64,000 nucleotides of DNA from Ruminococcus sp. HUN007 (GTDB lineage: Bacteria > Bacillota > Clostridia > Oscillospirales > Ruminococcaceae): assembly GCF_000712055.1 (NCBI RefSeq), contig NZ_JOOA01000002.1, forward strand, positions 2,702,001 to 2,766,000, read 5' to 3'. A program made the position numbers and the translations under genes. The notes under the pieces are model-generated. The model was not told the DNA's origin, did no database searches, and worked only from the letters and a program-made list of their open reading frames with translations. Shown in pieces: positions 9,227 through 21,485 of this stretch. Every line of letters begins with the position of its first letter. The first letter of the stretch is position 1.

Positions 9227-12200
9227 ATGGACATTAAACGATCAAACAGAATCAAAAAGGCCGCTGCCATAGCAGCATTAGTGCTCGTAGTAGGCGGCGC
9301 CAGCGTTGCAGCTGAAACTGGAAATGCGGGATTATTTGAGAAGGACATTATTTCAGCAGATGCTGTTGATACTACTGTTGTTCCAATTAGCACGGCTGAT
9401 GATTTTATAGCATTTCTAAGCAGAAATCCTGAACCAGGAAAAACACTTACAGCAAAGCTTACAGCTTCTATTGAAGTTCCAGGCGGTTATGATAAACTGA
9501 AAAAGGGTATGATCATTTACGGTAACGGAAACACGATTACTGTAACTGGTGTTAAAACTGGTAATGGAAGGAATGCTAGAACAGATAAGAAACCTCTTTT
9601 TAAAACAATAGAAGAAGGGGCAAAAATAGAGAACGTAGCTATTCAGGCTGATGAAATTAATCATGACGATGCACGAGGCGTACTTTGCAATATAAATCGC
9701 GGTGAGATCAGATACGTTGATGTAAATGCAAATGTAACCGCAAAGAAAGATAATACTGGTATAATTTGCGGCGAAAACCACGGTAAGATTTTTGGTTGTG
9801 CAGTTACAGGTAAACTTAATGTGGAAGGTCGTACTAATGCCGGCGGTATCTGCGGAACTAATCATACTGATGGTATAATTGAGCGATGCAGCTGTGAAGA
9901 AGAAATAACGTTTAATGATGACGCTGAGACTGTTGGTGGTCTTTGCGGGTTAAACAGTGGTAAGATTTATGACTGTGTTTTTAAAGGAATGCTTCCAATA
10001 GAAACTACTTCTGCTCCTCGTGGTGCAGTTGATGTGTGCCCAGAATATGGCTATGCTAAAGAAGTTGAGAAATGGGTTTGGGTTGAAGATGCATGGTTCG
10101 GACATGTCGAAAAAGTTACTGTAAAAAAGTATTATGCAGACCTTTGTAATCGAGCAAATCATAGTGCTAGAGAAATAGGCGGCCTTTGTGGAAAGATGGA
10201 CGATATAGGTACCATCGCCAATACTCTTTATAATGGTCAAAGACATGTTACTAAAACTGGTATTGACTATATTGAAACACATAAAGATGAGGCAGATAGT
10301 AATTATGAGTACAAAGTGGTTAATGGCTATGAATGTATCGGAAAATGCGAAAAAGAAGAAAATATGGCCAACTGCTTCCGTATAGATACCTACAAATATG
10401 ATACTAATGGCGACGGAAACGAAGATGGTACACATTTTAGTTTGATACACTATCACTTTAATAAGTATGATTCAAATCATACTCCTCGTAAAGATTATGA
10501 GTATACAGACGGTACAGTTGTAAATGAACTTAATGCAGGTAATGGTCTTGTTGGAGAAGAACATACTAACGTTTGGGTACAGGGCAAAGATATGCCTGAA
10601 CTTAACCGTTCTGCCGGTGTAGTTAGTTATACTGCTCCAACAAAACTCAACCGTACTTACGATGACACTACAAAACCACTTGTTAAAGCGGGTAAAGTAG
10701 ACGCTGGTGCTGAACCAGATGCATTCCTTTATACACTTACGCCAAATGTCGAGAATTCATGGAGTGAATCAATACCTGAAGCTAAAGATGCAGGTCAGTA
10801 CAGAGTTTACTATAAGGTAGTTGTTGAAGAAGGTTCAAGATATACGTTTGTACCTATTGATAACGGTTACGTTGATGTTACAATATCTCCTGCGGAACTT
10901 ACTGTAACCTGGCCGGATGAAAAAGACAGAACATTCTCTTACGACGAAAAAAATCATTCTGTTGTTCCTACAGTATCAGGTTATCAGGGCGACGATGCAG
11001 ATCTTGTAAAGTTTACAACAACAGGTGACACTGTTAATGTCGGAAAATTCACCGTTAAGGCTGAACTCGACAGCGCAAAGCAGGATTCAAAGAACTACAT
11101 ACTTACTGATGAAGGATGCGAATGCGAGATAACAAAAGTTCAGGCAACAGCTCCTAAGATTAAAGAATTAAAAGCGACATACGGCGATACATTGGAGAAA
11201 GTTGCTCTTCCGACAAACAGCAAGGGCGTATTCGAATGGAAGGATTCAAAGGAAACTCTTGTTGGTAATGTTGGAAAACATACTTTCAAAGTTATCTATA
11301 CTCCGAACGACACTAATTATTTACCTGTTGAATTAGATGCAACAGTATATGTTTCACAGAAGAAAATTAAGCTCCAGTGGACAGGTAAACATGAATATAC
11401 ATATGGTGATGAAATCAAGATAACTGCAGATTCATCAGATATTTTCAGCTACGACAGACCTGATACGAAAGTCACAGTAACAATTCCTGAAGAAAGAAAT
11501 GCTTCAGAAACTGAATATGTAGCAAAAGCTTCGGTCAACAATGGAAACTACGAGATTGATGGTGACGAGTTTAAATATAAGATCAAAAAGGCTACTCCTT
11601 CATATTCAGAAGCACTTGAATTTACTGTGCCATACGGCACAAAATTAGGAGATATTGACCTTCCTGACGTTGATGGCGGTAAACTTAGCTGGGTGAATAA
11701 CGATTATGTTGGAGATGTTACTGGTGAAACAGGACGTTCTTTTGACGTGATGTTTGTTCCTGATAATCAGACTAATTACACTGTAAAGACTCTCAAGGCA
11801 ACAGTAAATGTAACACCAAAGGAAATCGAAGTTGAATGGACAGGAGATACTGAGTACAGTTATGGAACAGCTGTTAATCTAACAGCCGATAAAAAGAATG
11901 AAGATGATATTCTTGCTGAAGATGAAAGCAATGGTGTAGAGATTTCAGTAACTGGTAATACTGAAACAGCAGTTGGTGAATATACAGCAACAGCAACGAT
12001 CAACAGCGGAAACTATACAATAACCAATTCTACATGCCCTTACAGCATAGTTAAGGCTAAACCATCAGTACAGATCACAGAAACAGTATCAGCGGTTTAC
12101 GGACAGAAGTTAGGCGAACTTGATCTTCCTACAGTAGCAAACGGAACACTCAGCTGGAAGGATGAAGATAAAGAAGTACTTGTTGGAGACAAGGGTGAAC

Positions 12201-15200
12201 ATGTAGTTGAAGTAACATTCACGCCAGATGAATCAGCAAGCTACGAAACTGTAACAGCAAATGTAACAGTGGTAGTAGCAGCAAAGAAAATCAAGCTTCA
12301 GTGGACAGGTGAACATGAATATACATATGGTGATGAAATCAAGATAACTGCAGATTCATCAGATATTTTTGACTACGACAGAACTAATGAGACAAAAACA
12401 CAAGTCTCTGTAACAATCCCTGAAGGAAGAAATGCTTCGGAAACTGAATATGTAGCAACAGCTTCAATTAATAACGAAAATTACACAATCGAAGACAACG
12501 AGTTTAAGTATAGAATTAACAAGGCTACACTTGCATATTCAGAACCACTTTACCTTGATGCAGTTTACGGTCAGAAGGTAAGTGAACTTCCACTTCGTGA
12601 AGTTACTGACGGAAAATACGAATGGGTAAATGCAGAAGAGTATGTTGGTGATGTAACCAAGGAAGGCGAAAGAAATACTCGCAAGCTGATCTTTAAGCCT
12701 GCAGATACAGTAAACTTTAATGAGTTAGAGGTAGATGCATTAATAAAGGTAACACCAAAGGAAATCGAAGTTGAATGGACAGGAGATACTGAGTATTATT
12801 ACGGAACAGAAGTAAATCTCACAGCCGAGAAAAAGAATGAAGATGATATTCTTGCTGAAGATGAAAGCAATGGTGTAGAGATTTCAGTAACTGGTAATAC
12901 TGAAACAGCAGTTGGTGAATATACAGCAACTGCAACGATCAACAGCGGAAACTATACAATAACCAATCCTACACGCCCTTACAGCATAATTAAGGCTAAA
13001 CCGTCAGTACAGATCACAGAAACAGTATCAGCAATTTACGGACAGCAGTTAGGAGAACTTACTCTTCCTACAGTAGCAAACGGAACACTCAGCTGGAAGG
13101 ATGAAGATAAAGAAGTACTTGTTGGAGACAAGGGTGAACATGTAGTTGAAGTAACATTCACGCCAGATGAATCAGCAAGCTACGAAACTGTAACAGCAAA
13201 TGTAACAGTGGTAGTAGCAGCAAAGAAAATCAAGCTTCAGTGGACAGGTGAACATGAATATACATATGGTGATGAAATCAAGATAACTGCAGATTCATCA
13301 GATATTTTTGACTACGACAGAACTAATGAGACAAAAACACAAGTCTCTGTAACAATCCCTGAAGGAAGAAATGCTTCGGAAACTGAATATGTAGCAACAG
13401 CTTCAATTAATAACGAAAATTACACAATCGAAGATAACGAGTTTTAAGTACAGAATTAACAAGGCTACACTTGCATATTCAGAACCACTTTACCTTGATG
13501 CAGTTTACGGTCAGAAGGTAAGTGAACTTCCACTTCGTGAAGTTACTGACGGAAAATACGAATGGGTAAATGCAGAAGAGTATGTTGGTGATGTAACCAA
13601 GGAAGGCGAAAGAAATACTCGCAAGCTGATCTTTAAGCCTGCAGATACAGTAAACTTTAATGAGTTAGAGGTAGATGCATTAATAAAGGTAACACCAAAG
13701 GAAATCGAAGTTGAATGGACAGGAGATACTGAGTATTATTACGGAACAGAAGTAAATCTCACAGCCGATAAAAAGAATGAAGATGATATTCTTGCTGAAG
13801 ATGAAAGCAATGGCATAGAGATTTCAGTAACTGGTAATACTGAAACAGCAGTTGGTGAATATACAGCAACAGCAACGATCAACAGCGGAAACTATACAAT
13901 AACCAATCCTACACGCCCTTACAGCATAATTAAGGCTAAACCGTCAGTACAGATCACAGAAACAGTATCAGCAGTATACGGACAGAAGTTAGGCGAACTT
14001 GATTTTCCTACAGTAGCAAACGGAACACTCAGCTGGAAGGAAGAGGATAAAGAAACTCTTGTCGGAGACAAGGGTGAACATGAAGTAGCTGTAACATTCA
14101 CACCTTCTGAGCCTGATTGCTATGAAACAGTAGAGGCAAATGTAACAGTTGTAGTAGCAGCTAAGCCTGTAAATCTTACCTGGAGTAAACAGAATGAATT
14201 CAATTATGGTGAAAAAATAATCATTACTGCTGATTCAAACGATATACTTGCTGAAGATAAGGAAAATGACGTTAAGGTTACTGTTACAAGGGATAGCAAA
14301 GACGGTAATGTTGGTAATAATTATACAGCAACTGCTTCTATCAACAGTGACAATTATACAATAGCAAACTCCACATTTGTCTATAGTGTAAAAGCTGTTG
14401 CTCCATCAGTAATTATTACTCCAGAAACTCTTACATATAAGGGCGAATCACAGAATCTCGTAACATTCCTTGAAAAAACAGGGGCTTCGGTGGACTTTGA
14501 TGTTAAGTTCGGTGATAAGACTTACTCAGTAACAGGCGGTGGTGTTCCGACAGGAACGGACGCAGGTACATATGAGATCACTTACACTATCAAGCCTGAT
14601 TCAAACCATGTGATTTCTGATGCTGATGCTAAAAAGACGATACGTGTAACAATAAACCCTAAGCAGATCAACGTTGATTACTCTCCACTGTCATTTACTT
14701 ACGGCACACCGGTAGTGATCAATGCAGCTCCAAAGGATGAAAACGCTATTGCCAGACGTGATAATGGCAAGATAGCCATAACAGTTACTCCTGACAACGA
14801 CAATAATGTTGGAAAACACACAGCAACTGCTGAGATCAACAACAGCAACTATACAATTTCTCCTTCTACCGTAGTTTATGAAATAACACAGGCTAAGGCC
14901 GATCCTGCTGCAGTACCTACACCATCACTTCATTCGATTGAGTATGGTCAGCAGGCTCAGGAAGCAGAACTTACTGAAGGCTGGAACTGCCCGGTTGTTA
15001 ATTCTTCAGAAAGACCTAATGCAGGTAATCATTATGGTCAGGCTGTTTATGAGGCGGATTATCATAACTACGATTACAGTAACGTTCCGGGTTATGATCC
15101 GACAACTGGAAAAGTAACAGCAGAAATTAAACTCGAAGTAACTGCAAAGGATCTTCATGCTTACTGGAGCGAGTCCGGCGAATTTGTATACAATGGTAAG

Positions 15201-18200
15201 AAACAGATCCCTGCTATTGACAATTCAAAGACTAAAGGATTTGTTGAGGAAAATAATGATTCACAGTACTATGTGATCAAGCCTAAGAGTGTTGATCCTG
15301 AAAAATATGACTGTACATCTGCAGGTGCTCAGAAGGTTACAGCAGAACTTGTTACTAATGATGAGGAAAAAAGACCGGTAACCAACTACAATCTTATCAT
15401 TGAAGAGAATGATTACAATATCTCAACAGCAACAATCAAGGACATTGATAAAGTTGGTACCACAGTAACTTATGGTGATAATACATCATCAGTTAAGGCT
15501 GTAAGAGAAGCATTAAAGGCTGAAATTCTTAAGAAAGTTCCTGATTTCGATAAGAATTACATTATCCTTGATGACTTCGGTGTCGAGAACAAGACTGAAG
15601 ATGATGTTCTTGTTGTAGATACATACTCTTCAAGAATCCACTATACCTGCATCAAACAGGATGCAGCTACTGGTGAAACTAAAGCGGACAGCAATTATGA
15701 AGGCTGGTTTACTGCAACAGTAGATGTGTTACCAAAGGAAATCGCAGTTCAGTGGAAATCAAATGCTGAATTCAACAAGGAAACTGGCAATAATGAAATC
15801 GTGTTTGGTGTAATCCCAGATGTTAAACCTGAATTAGCAGCCGGTGCTCTTTGCAATCGCGATAAGGACGAGAAGCTTGATGTGAAAGTTTCTCCTGCAG
15901 ACAAGAATGGTGTAGGTGATTACACAGTTACGGCATCTCTTGATGATAAGAATTATAAACTCAGCAATACTGAGTATAAATATACGATCATAAAGGCAAC
16001 ACCTTCGATAAAGCTTGAAGATAAATACACAGCAACATACGGTGACAAGTTAAGCGATATCGCTGACCAGCTTCCAAAGGATGATAACGGTACTTACACA
16101 TGGAAGAACGAGAACGCTCCTGTAGGCGATGCTGGTGAAAACACTCACATAGTTGTTTACAAACCAAATGACGATAAGAACAACAACATTGTTGAAACAG
16201 AAGTTACAGTTAAGGTAAATCCTAAGGAAGTAAACCTCATCTGGAACATCGACAACGGTGAAAAGTTCACATACAACGGCGAAGCTCAGAACGTTGATGC
16301 ATACGCAGATCTCAACGATGTATTCGACAAGGATGAACCTTCATTCAAGCTTGATATCACAGCTGATGATCTTGTAAATGCTGGTGAAAACCATAAGGCA
16401 GTTGCTACGATCAGGGACGAAAACAACAACGCTAAGAACTACAAGATCGTTGAGGGCAAAGAATCAATAACATTCGATATCCTCAAGAGCAGCTCACTCC
16501 AGGATCTGAACTACTCTGAAACATACGAATACGGCACAACAGCGAAGGAGATCTTCGACGACCTCTTTGCTAAGCACTTCGGTGACTTCTCGGCATTTGC
16601 TGAACAGTACAGTGTGGATCCTGAATCTGTTGAAGTATATAAGAACGGAAAGAAGATCGAAACTGAAAAGCTTAAGAATTATGCTAAGTCATGCTTAAAG
16701 GCTCAGGATCTTATCTTTGAAGGTGACATTATAAAAACAGCTCAACCAGCTGGGTGCAAGCTTCTACAACAAGCCTGATTTCAATGTTTTGAATAATTAC
16801 AATGACTATATGCAGGTGAAGACACTTGTAGATACAAACAGAGACCGTATCAAGTCATTCATCAACGCAGGTGTATTACCTGAGGCAGACAAGTACAGGA
16901 AGCTTATCACACTCTTCGAGAAATACGAAGCTGTTAAGGAAGCGGAAAATGTAATGCAGGAGGTCGGCGATTACAAGATCACTGTAAACTACAACCGCAT
17001 GGCAGATGAAAAGGAGCAGAGCCTTACGAGATTCTTAAAGCTCAGCAACAACTATCATCCGGCAGCACTTACAGCAGAAGTAAAGATCACACCTTGCGTT
17101 ATCGAGAACATATTTGCTGATATCGATTCAAGACCTTACAACGGCGGCACGGATGTCAGCGTAAACAATTATACATTGATCTCAAAGAAGGATGGCAAAA
17201 ACAAGGAATGGAACCTCGGCGGATACCTTACAAACGGTGCAGAGTTTGTAAGTGCTGACGCAGGTACAGACAAGATCAATGCAGAATTAACACTCACAAA
17301 CGAAAACTTCTGCTTCGGATTTGATGAAGCAGGCAAGCCGGTAATGACTAAGAAGTTCCACGAGGCAGATACAGACGGATGCATTACAAAGGCAGAATTC
17401 CCGTACACTGTAAACCTTGAAGGCTTCGCAGGCGAACGCTTAAGCACTGTTACAGTACCGGGCGTTATCCACGGTACATTCAGGTGGAATGATACAAATA
17501 CAGTTATCGCTGAAGGTTCTAACGTGATCGATGCATCTGAATACACATTCACACCTGATGCTAAGGATCCGTTCAACAGAAACTACGATGTTGTTCTTAC
17601 TGTAAATGTAAACGGCGTTAAGAAGCCGGTAGAAACAGTTGTTGAGACAGCAGTTGAGACAGTTATCGTAACTGAGGAAACAAAGCCGTCTGTAACAGAA
17701 GTATCCGGCAAACCGGTAACTACAGCAGAAACATCTGCTAAGGTATCTGAAGCTCAGACAACACCGGCTGGCACTGAAACAACAGCTGAATCAGGTGCAG
17801 TTACAACTACAGTAACAGAAACAACAACTGCAGGCGTTACAAAGGCAGAAACAACTGATCTTCCGGAGATCACATTACCAGCATCCACAACAGCTAAGTT
17901 CATGGGTGAAGTAACAGAGGCTCCGGCTATCGTAACAAAGCCGGCTGTAACAACAGCGGTTACTACAGCAGCTACAACTGCAAAGACTGAAGTAACAACA
18001 GTGGCTTCAACAACAGCAGAAACAAAGGCGGTAACAACAGCGAAGGTAACAGAAGCAGAGGCGGCAGGCGTTACAACAGCTGAAACAAAGCCGGTAACAA
18101 CAGCGAAGGTAACAGAAGCGACAACAGCAGGCGTTACAACAGCAGAAACAAAGGCGGCAACAACAGCTACTGTAACAGAAGCAACAACAGCAGGCGTTAC

Positions 18201-19977
18201 AACAGCTGAGACAAAGGCAGTAACAACAGCGAAGGTAACGGAAGCAGAGACAGCAGGAGTTACAACAGCTGAGACAAAGGCAGTAACAACAGCGAAGGTA
18301 ACAGAAGCAGAGACAGCAGGAGTTACAACAGCAGAGACAAAGCCGGTAACAACAGCGAATGTAACCGAAGCAATAACAGCAGGAGTTACAACAGCTGAGA
18401 CAAAGGCAGTAACAACAGCCAAGGTAACAGAAGCAGAGGCGGCAGGCGTTACAACAGCTGAGACAAAGGCAGTAACAACAGCGAAGGTAACAGAAGCAGA
18501 GACGGCAGGAGTTACAACAGCAGAAACAAAGGCAGTAACAACAGCGAAGGTAACAGAAGCAGAGGCGGCAGGAGTTACAACAGCAGAAACAAAGCCGGTA
18601 ACAACAGCGAAGGTAACAGAAGCAGAGACGGCAGGAGTTACAACAGCTGAGACAAAGGCAGTAACAACAGCGAAGGTAACAGAAGCAGAGACAGCAGGAG
18701 TTACAACAGCAGAGACAAAGCCGGTAACAACAGCAAATGTAACCGAAGCAACAACAGCAGAAACCAAGCCGGTAACAACAGCAGGCGTTACAACAACAGT
18801 AACAGAAGCAGGCGTTACAACAACAGCAACAGAAACAGAGACAGCAGAAGTTACAACATCAGCGACAACAGCTGAGATCACAGAAACTCCTGTAACTGAT
18901 ATCACAACAGATGCCGTTGTAACAACAGCATCAACAACTCCTGGACTCATCGACATCGATCTTCCGGAGATCACAACAGGTGTGATGGGCGATGTAACTG
19001 AAAACCCTGCAGTCGTAACAGAGGCTGTTACAACAGCACAGACTGAAGCAGTTACAACAGAAGCTGCAAAGACAGGTCTCGATAACATCATAGATATCAT
19101 CATTAATAACCCTGATAAGGTTAAGCAGGAAGTACACGAAGACGGAAAGATCAGCATAAACGGCGAACAGATCAGGCTCGCTCTTGAAGACAAGATGTTC
19201 TTCCAGGGTACAGAATCATTCGATTACCCTGTAAGACTGAAGGACTTCAATGCAGAAAAGGCATACTTCGACTATGCAGGATTCGGCTTCGAACTTCCTG
19301 AAGGATATACTGTTGATCCTGAATCACTCAGCACTGACCTTAAGGGCAACATAAAGTACTACGCACCTGACAGCCTTGAAGCTCTTGCACTTTCAGCAAA
19401 GACAGGCTATGCAGCAAAGGGCGGCTACGTAGTATTCCGCGGAGTAGAAACAAGAAACCTCGCATCTGACGCAGTACTCTTCACAGTTAAGATAAAGGTT
19501 TCAGATACACTCGATACATGCATCAGCAAGATCGGCGTATCAGCACTCTACGGCAGACTTACAGAAAACTCAAAGCTCAATGCAGACGGAACAGTTGAAC
19601 CACACGTAGCATTCATCGACAACAATGCCGGTGACCAGCTCTACACAAAGGAAACATCAACAGTAAGCATGGGCGTAAAGGGCGACGTAAACCTCGACGG
19701 TAAGGTAACACAGGTAGATGCGACTGTAATACTCCGTGAGATTCTCTCACTCGAAGTATTCAAGAAGTCACTTCTCGCTGACAACATCAACTTACACGAC
19801 GGCACACCGGAAGAAGGCGTTGCACTTTCACACTTCTTAGGTAACGTAAACCAGAGTCCGAACGGCCTGTTCACACAGATCGATGCAACAAGTATCCTCA
19901 GAGGTATCCTCGAAAGAGATATGAACGGCGACAAGATCGTTACTGAACAGATCTGGAAGAAGGTAACCAACAAGTAA
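9227..19977 (+). CDS. Giant secreted GLUG/MBG-repeat protein with Thr-rich stalk and dockerin, two frame breaks
   Basis: About 3,582 residues once two breaks are bridged. Order: signal peptide (MDIKRSNRIKKAA then a hydrophobic core); a GLUG-type repeat region (GGICGTN, GGLCGLN and GGLCGKM units, about residues 205-330); many MBG/YDG-like beta repeats, including a 939-bp tandem duplication; the same unknown helical segment as its paralogue (ETYEYGTTAKEIFDD onward, about 16500-17000); a Thr-rich stalk of 21-residue repeats; a cohesin-like module; a dockerin. Breaks: T-run 13442-13445 (three T in the sister repeat) and A-run 16733-16737; removing one base at each restores the frame. The ATG at 9227 is preferred over the TTG at 9224. 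A strong hairpin terminator follows. Inferred role: very large cell-surface or cellulosome-associated adhesin or scaffold. Confidence 0.82.
11810..14160 (+). repeat. ~939-bp tandem repeat, about 2.5 copies
   Basis: Units begin at 11810, 12749 and 13689, each starting GTAACACCAAAGGAAATCG, and encode 313-residue blocks of paired MBG-like domains. Stretches of several hundred bases are identical between copies. The third unit is partial and drifts after about 14040. The spacing is 939 bp between the first two and 940 between the next two, the extra base being the frame-breaking T at 13442-13445. Confidence 0.9.
18015..18790 (+). repeat. 63-bp in-frame tandem repeats encoding Thr-rich stalk (second gene)
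   Basis: About 12 units of 63 bp encode 21-residue repeats (ETKAVTTAKVTEAETAGVTTA and variants with AN, AT or P), followed by irregular Thr-rich sequence. The repeat type is the same as in the first giant gene, with a different copy number. Confidence 0.9.
19117..19977 (+). repeat. 3' segment nearly identical to 5813-6671
   Basis: Codes for the cohesin-like module (about 19130-19670) and dockerin of the second giant protein. The match to the first giant gene is nearly complete at the DNA level and ends close to the stop codons; sequences beyond the stops are unrelated. Confidence 0.9.
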
Positions 19978-20007
19978 TAACAGTATCCGTAAAGATACTG
20001 ATCAGAG

Positions 20008-20056
20008 CGGCGGATGCTTCAGACAACAGTTCTGAAGCATCCGCCGTTTCTGTTTT
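20008..20056 (+). terminator. Strong terminator after second giant gene
   Basis: A 16-bp perfect stem (CGGCGGATGCTTCAGA at 20008-20023 with its complement at 20031-20046), a 7-nt loop, then TTTCTGTTTT. A smaller hairpin CAGTATC/GATACTG lies at 19981-20000. From here to 20369 nothing gene-like is seen. Confidence 0.85.
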
Positions 20057-20369
20057 CCGGACGCTGACAGCAGAATTCCGGGGTTCCGGTGGAGCAGCCG
20101 TACGTTTGCCGGTCCCGGGAATGCAGATTCCTTACAGGGCGGCGGGTTAATGATCAGATGATTTCAAAGTGTTGTTCGTTTTCGGGAATTATGACAAAAC
20201 TTTTGAAAACAGCAAAATATCGCTTTAAAAAACAACATTTATACAGACTGTGATTTTTAAACAAAGTTTTATGGGTTTTATACTGCGAAAACGCCTAAAT
20301 TTTCTCCTGTTTTTAACTCAATTGTGACATAAAACAACAATTTAACGGGATTTCCGTATTGTTTAAAAC

Positions 20370-20398
20370 TTGACAAAAGAAATAAAATCAATTAAAAT
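20370..20398 (+). promoter_or_regulatory. Sigma-A-type promoter for the PHP-like gene
   Basis: TTGACA (20370-20375), a 17-bp AT-rich spacer and TAAAAT (20393-20398). The leader to the ATG at 20480 is about 75 nt. Confidence 0.65.
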
Positions 20399-20479
20399 AT
20401 AATAAGCTGATTATGTAAATACGTGTTAAACGATTATCAAATAATTTCCAACAAAATTTTCCGAGGAGGTGTGCGATTT

Positions 20480-21358
20480 ATGAATGGATACGTTGACTTT
20501 CACTCAAGGGTCCTTCCGAAACTCGATGTCGAAAACATGGATGAAGAACTTGACAGATGCGTTGATATTCTTAAAATTCTGCACAAAGCTAAAATCAAGA
20601 CCGTAGTAGCAACACCATACTTTAATTCTGTTGATTCAAATGTTTCAGATTTCCTTGCAGAACGCGAGGAAGCTTTTGCAAAACTGAACGAAAAAATAAA
20701 GGGAATGTCACTTCCGCGTATAATTCCGGGCGCAGAAGTACTGTTTACAACGTCACTTCTTGATATACCTGATACATCAAAGCTTTGTGTCGGAAACACA
20801 AACTACATCATGCTTTCCCTTCCGTACCAGGAATACAGCGACATGGTTATCGAGACTCTCCAGAAGCTTATTATTTCAAAGAATCTCTGTCCTATCATCG
20901 CTCACATTGAAAAGTATTATCCTGAATTCTACACCATCGAGCAGCTTGAAAAGATCTCACAGCTCGGTGTAATAATGCAGCTCAGCTGCGATGCTATGAT
21001 CAACCGTTCCACAAGAAAGGCTGCACTTGAACTCCTTTCAAGAAATGTGGTCCAGATCATCGGATCAAACGACATCACAAAGCAGAATGTTCATCGGACA
21101 GCTCTCGAAACAGCCATGGATGTACTCAACAAGGATGTTTCAAGCTATGCAGCTATCGATGTTTTGAAGAAGGATATCCGCGATATCCACACTGCTGATT
21201 TCAAGGCAGGAGTAAATGAAGCTATCTCTCCTTCACCGCAGTATGCAGATGCAATCAGAATAATGAGATATCACCTTCCTCTTGGAAAATACAAGCAGAT
21301 CAAGAACAATGCCGGCATGATCATCTCGAACGCAAATATAAAAGATATCATGTGCTGA
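20480..21358 (+). CDS. CpsB/YwqE-like PHP-fold protein, metal-site residues largely lost
   Basis: 292 residues; ATG 20480 chosen for GAGGAGGT 12 nt upstream. The fold pattern follows the CpsB/CapC/YwqE manganese-dependent tyrosine phosphatases that oppose capsule tyrosine kinases: an N-terminal DxH motif, an ATPxx motif, GAEV, an AHxExY motif and a late GSxD motif. But the metal-binding residues are changed: VDFHSR where HxH is normal, ATPYF where a His follows, HIEKY in place of HPERY, and GSNDI in place of SDAH. The protein is therefore likely catalytically altered or inactive. It has its own promoter and precedes a glycosyltransferase operon, so a regulatory or structural role in surface polysaccharide control is possible. 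That is inference. Confidence 0.7.
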   Translation: MNGYVDFHSRVLPKLDVENMDEELDRCVDILKILHKAKIKTVVATPYFNSVDSNVSDFLAEREEAFAKLNEKIKGMSLPRIIPGAEVLFTTSLLDIPDTSKLCVGNTNYIMLSLPYQEYSDMVIETLQKLIISKNLCPIIAHIEKYYPEFYTIEQLEKISQLGVIMQLSCDAMINRSTRKAALELLSRNVVQIIGSNDITKQNVHRTALETAMDVLNKDVSSYAAIDVLKKDIRDIHTADFKAGVNEAISPSPQYADAIRIMRYHLPLGKYKQIKNNAGMIISNANIKDIMC

Positions 21359-21398
21359 TGCAGGTGCGGATGAAATTTATTTTTAATCTGTGCACATC

Positions 21399-21427
21399 TT
21401 GAAAATATACAAAGATTATAGTAAAAT
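21399..21427 (+). promoter_or_regulatory. Sigma-A-type promoter for the glycosyltransferase operon
   Basis: TTGAAA (21399-21404), a 17-bp spacer and TAAAAT (21422-21427). A terminator-like hairpin starts directly downstream, so the promoter may be attenuated or the hairpin may serve the upstream gene. Confidence 0.55.
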
Positions 21428-21467
21428 ATATAGTGTAGGTCCGTCCGGATCTGCACTATATTTTTTT
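21428..21467 (+). terminator. Terminator or attenuator hairpin
   Basis: ATATAGTGTAG (21428-21438) pairs with CTGCACTATAT (21451-21461) with one G-T wobble; seven T follow. It falls between the promoter at 21399 and the GTG at 21486, so it could end the upstream transcript or act as an attenuator in the leader. Confidence 0.65.
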
Positions 21468-21485
21468 AAGGAGCTTACGGATAAC

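Noticed and set aside
17754..19193. 479-codon open frame on the minus strand
   Set aside because: Same cause as above in the second giant gene; a repeat-driven shadow.
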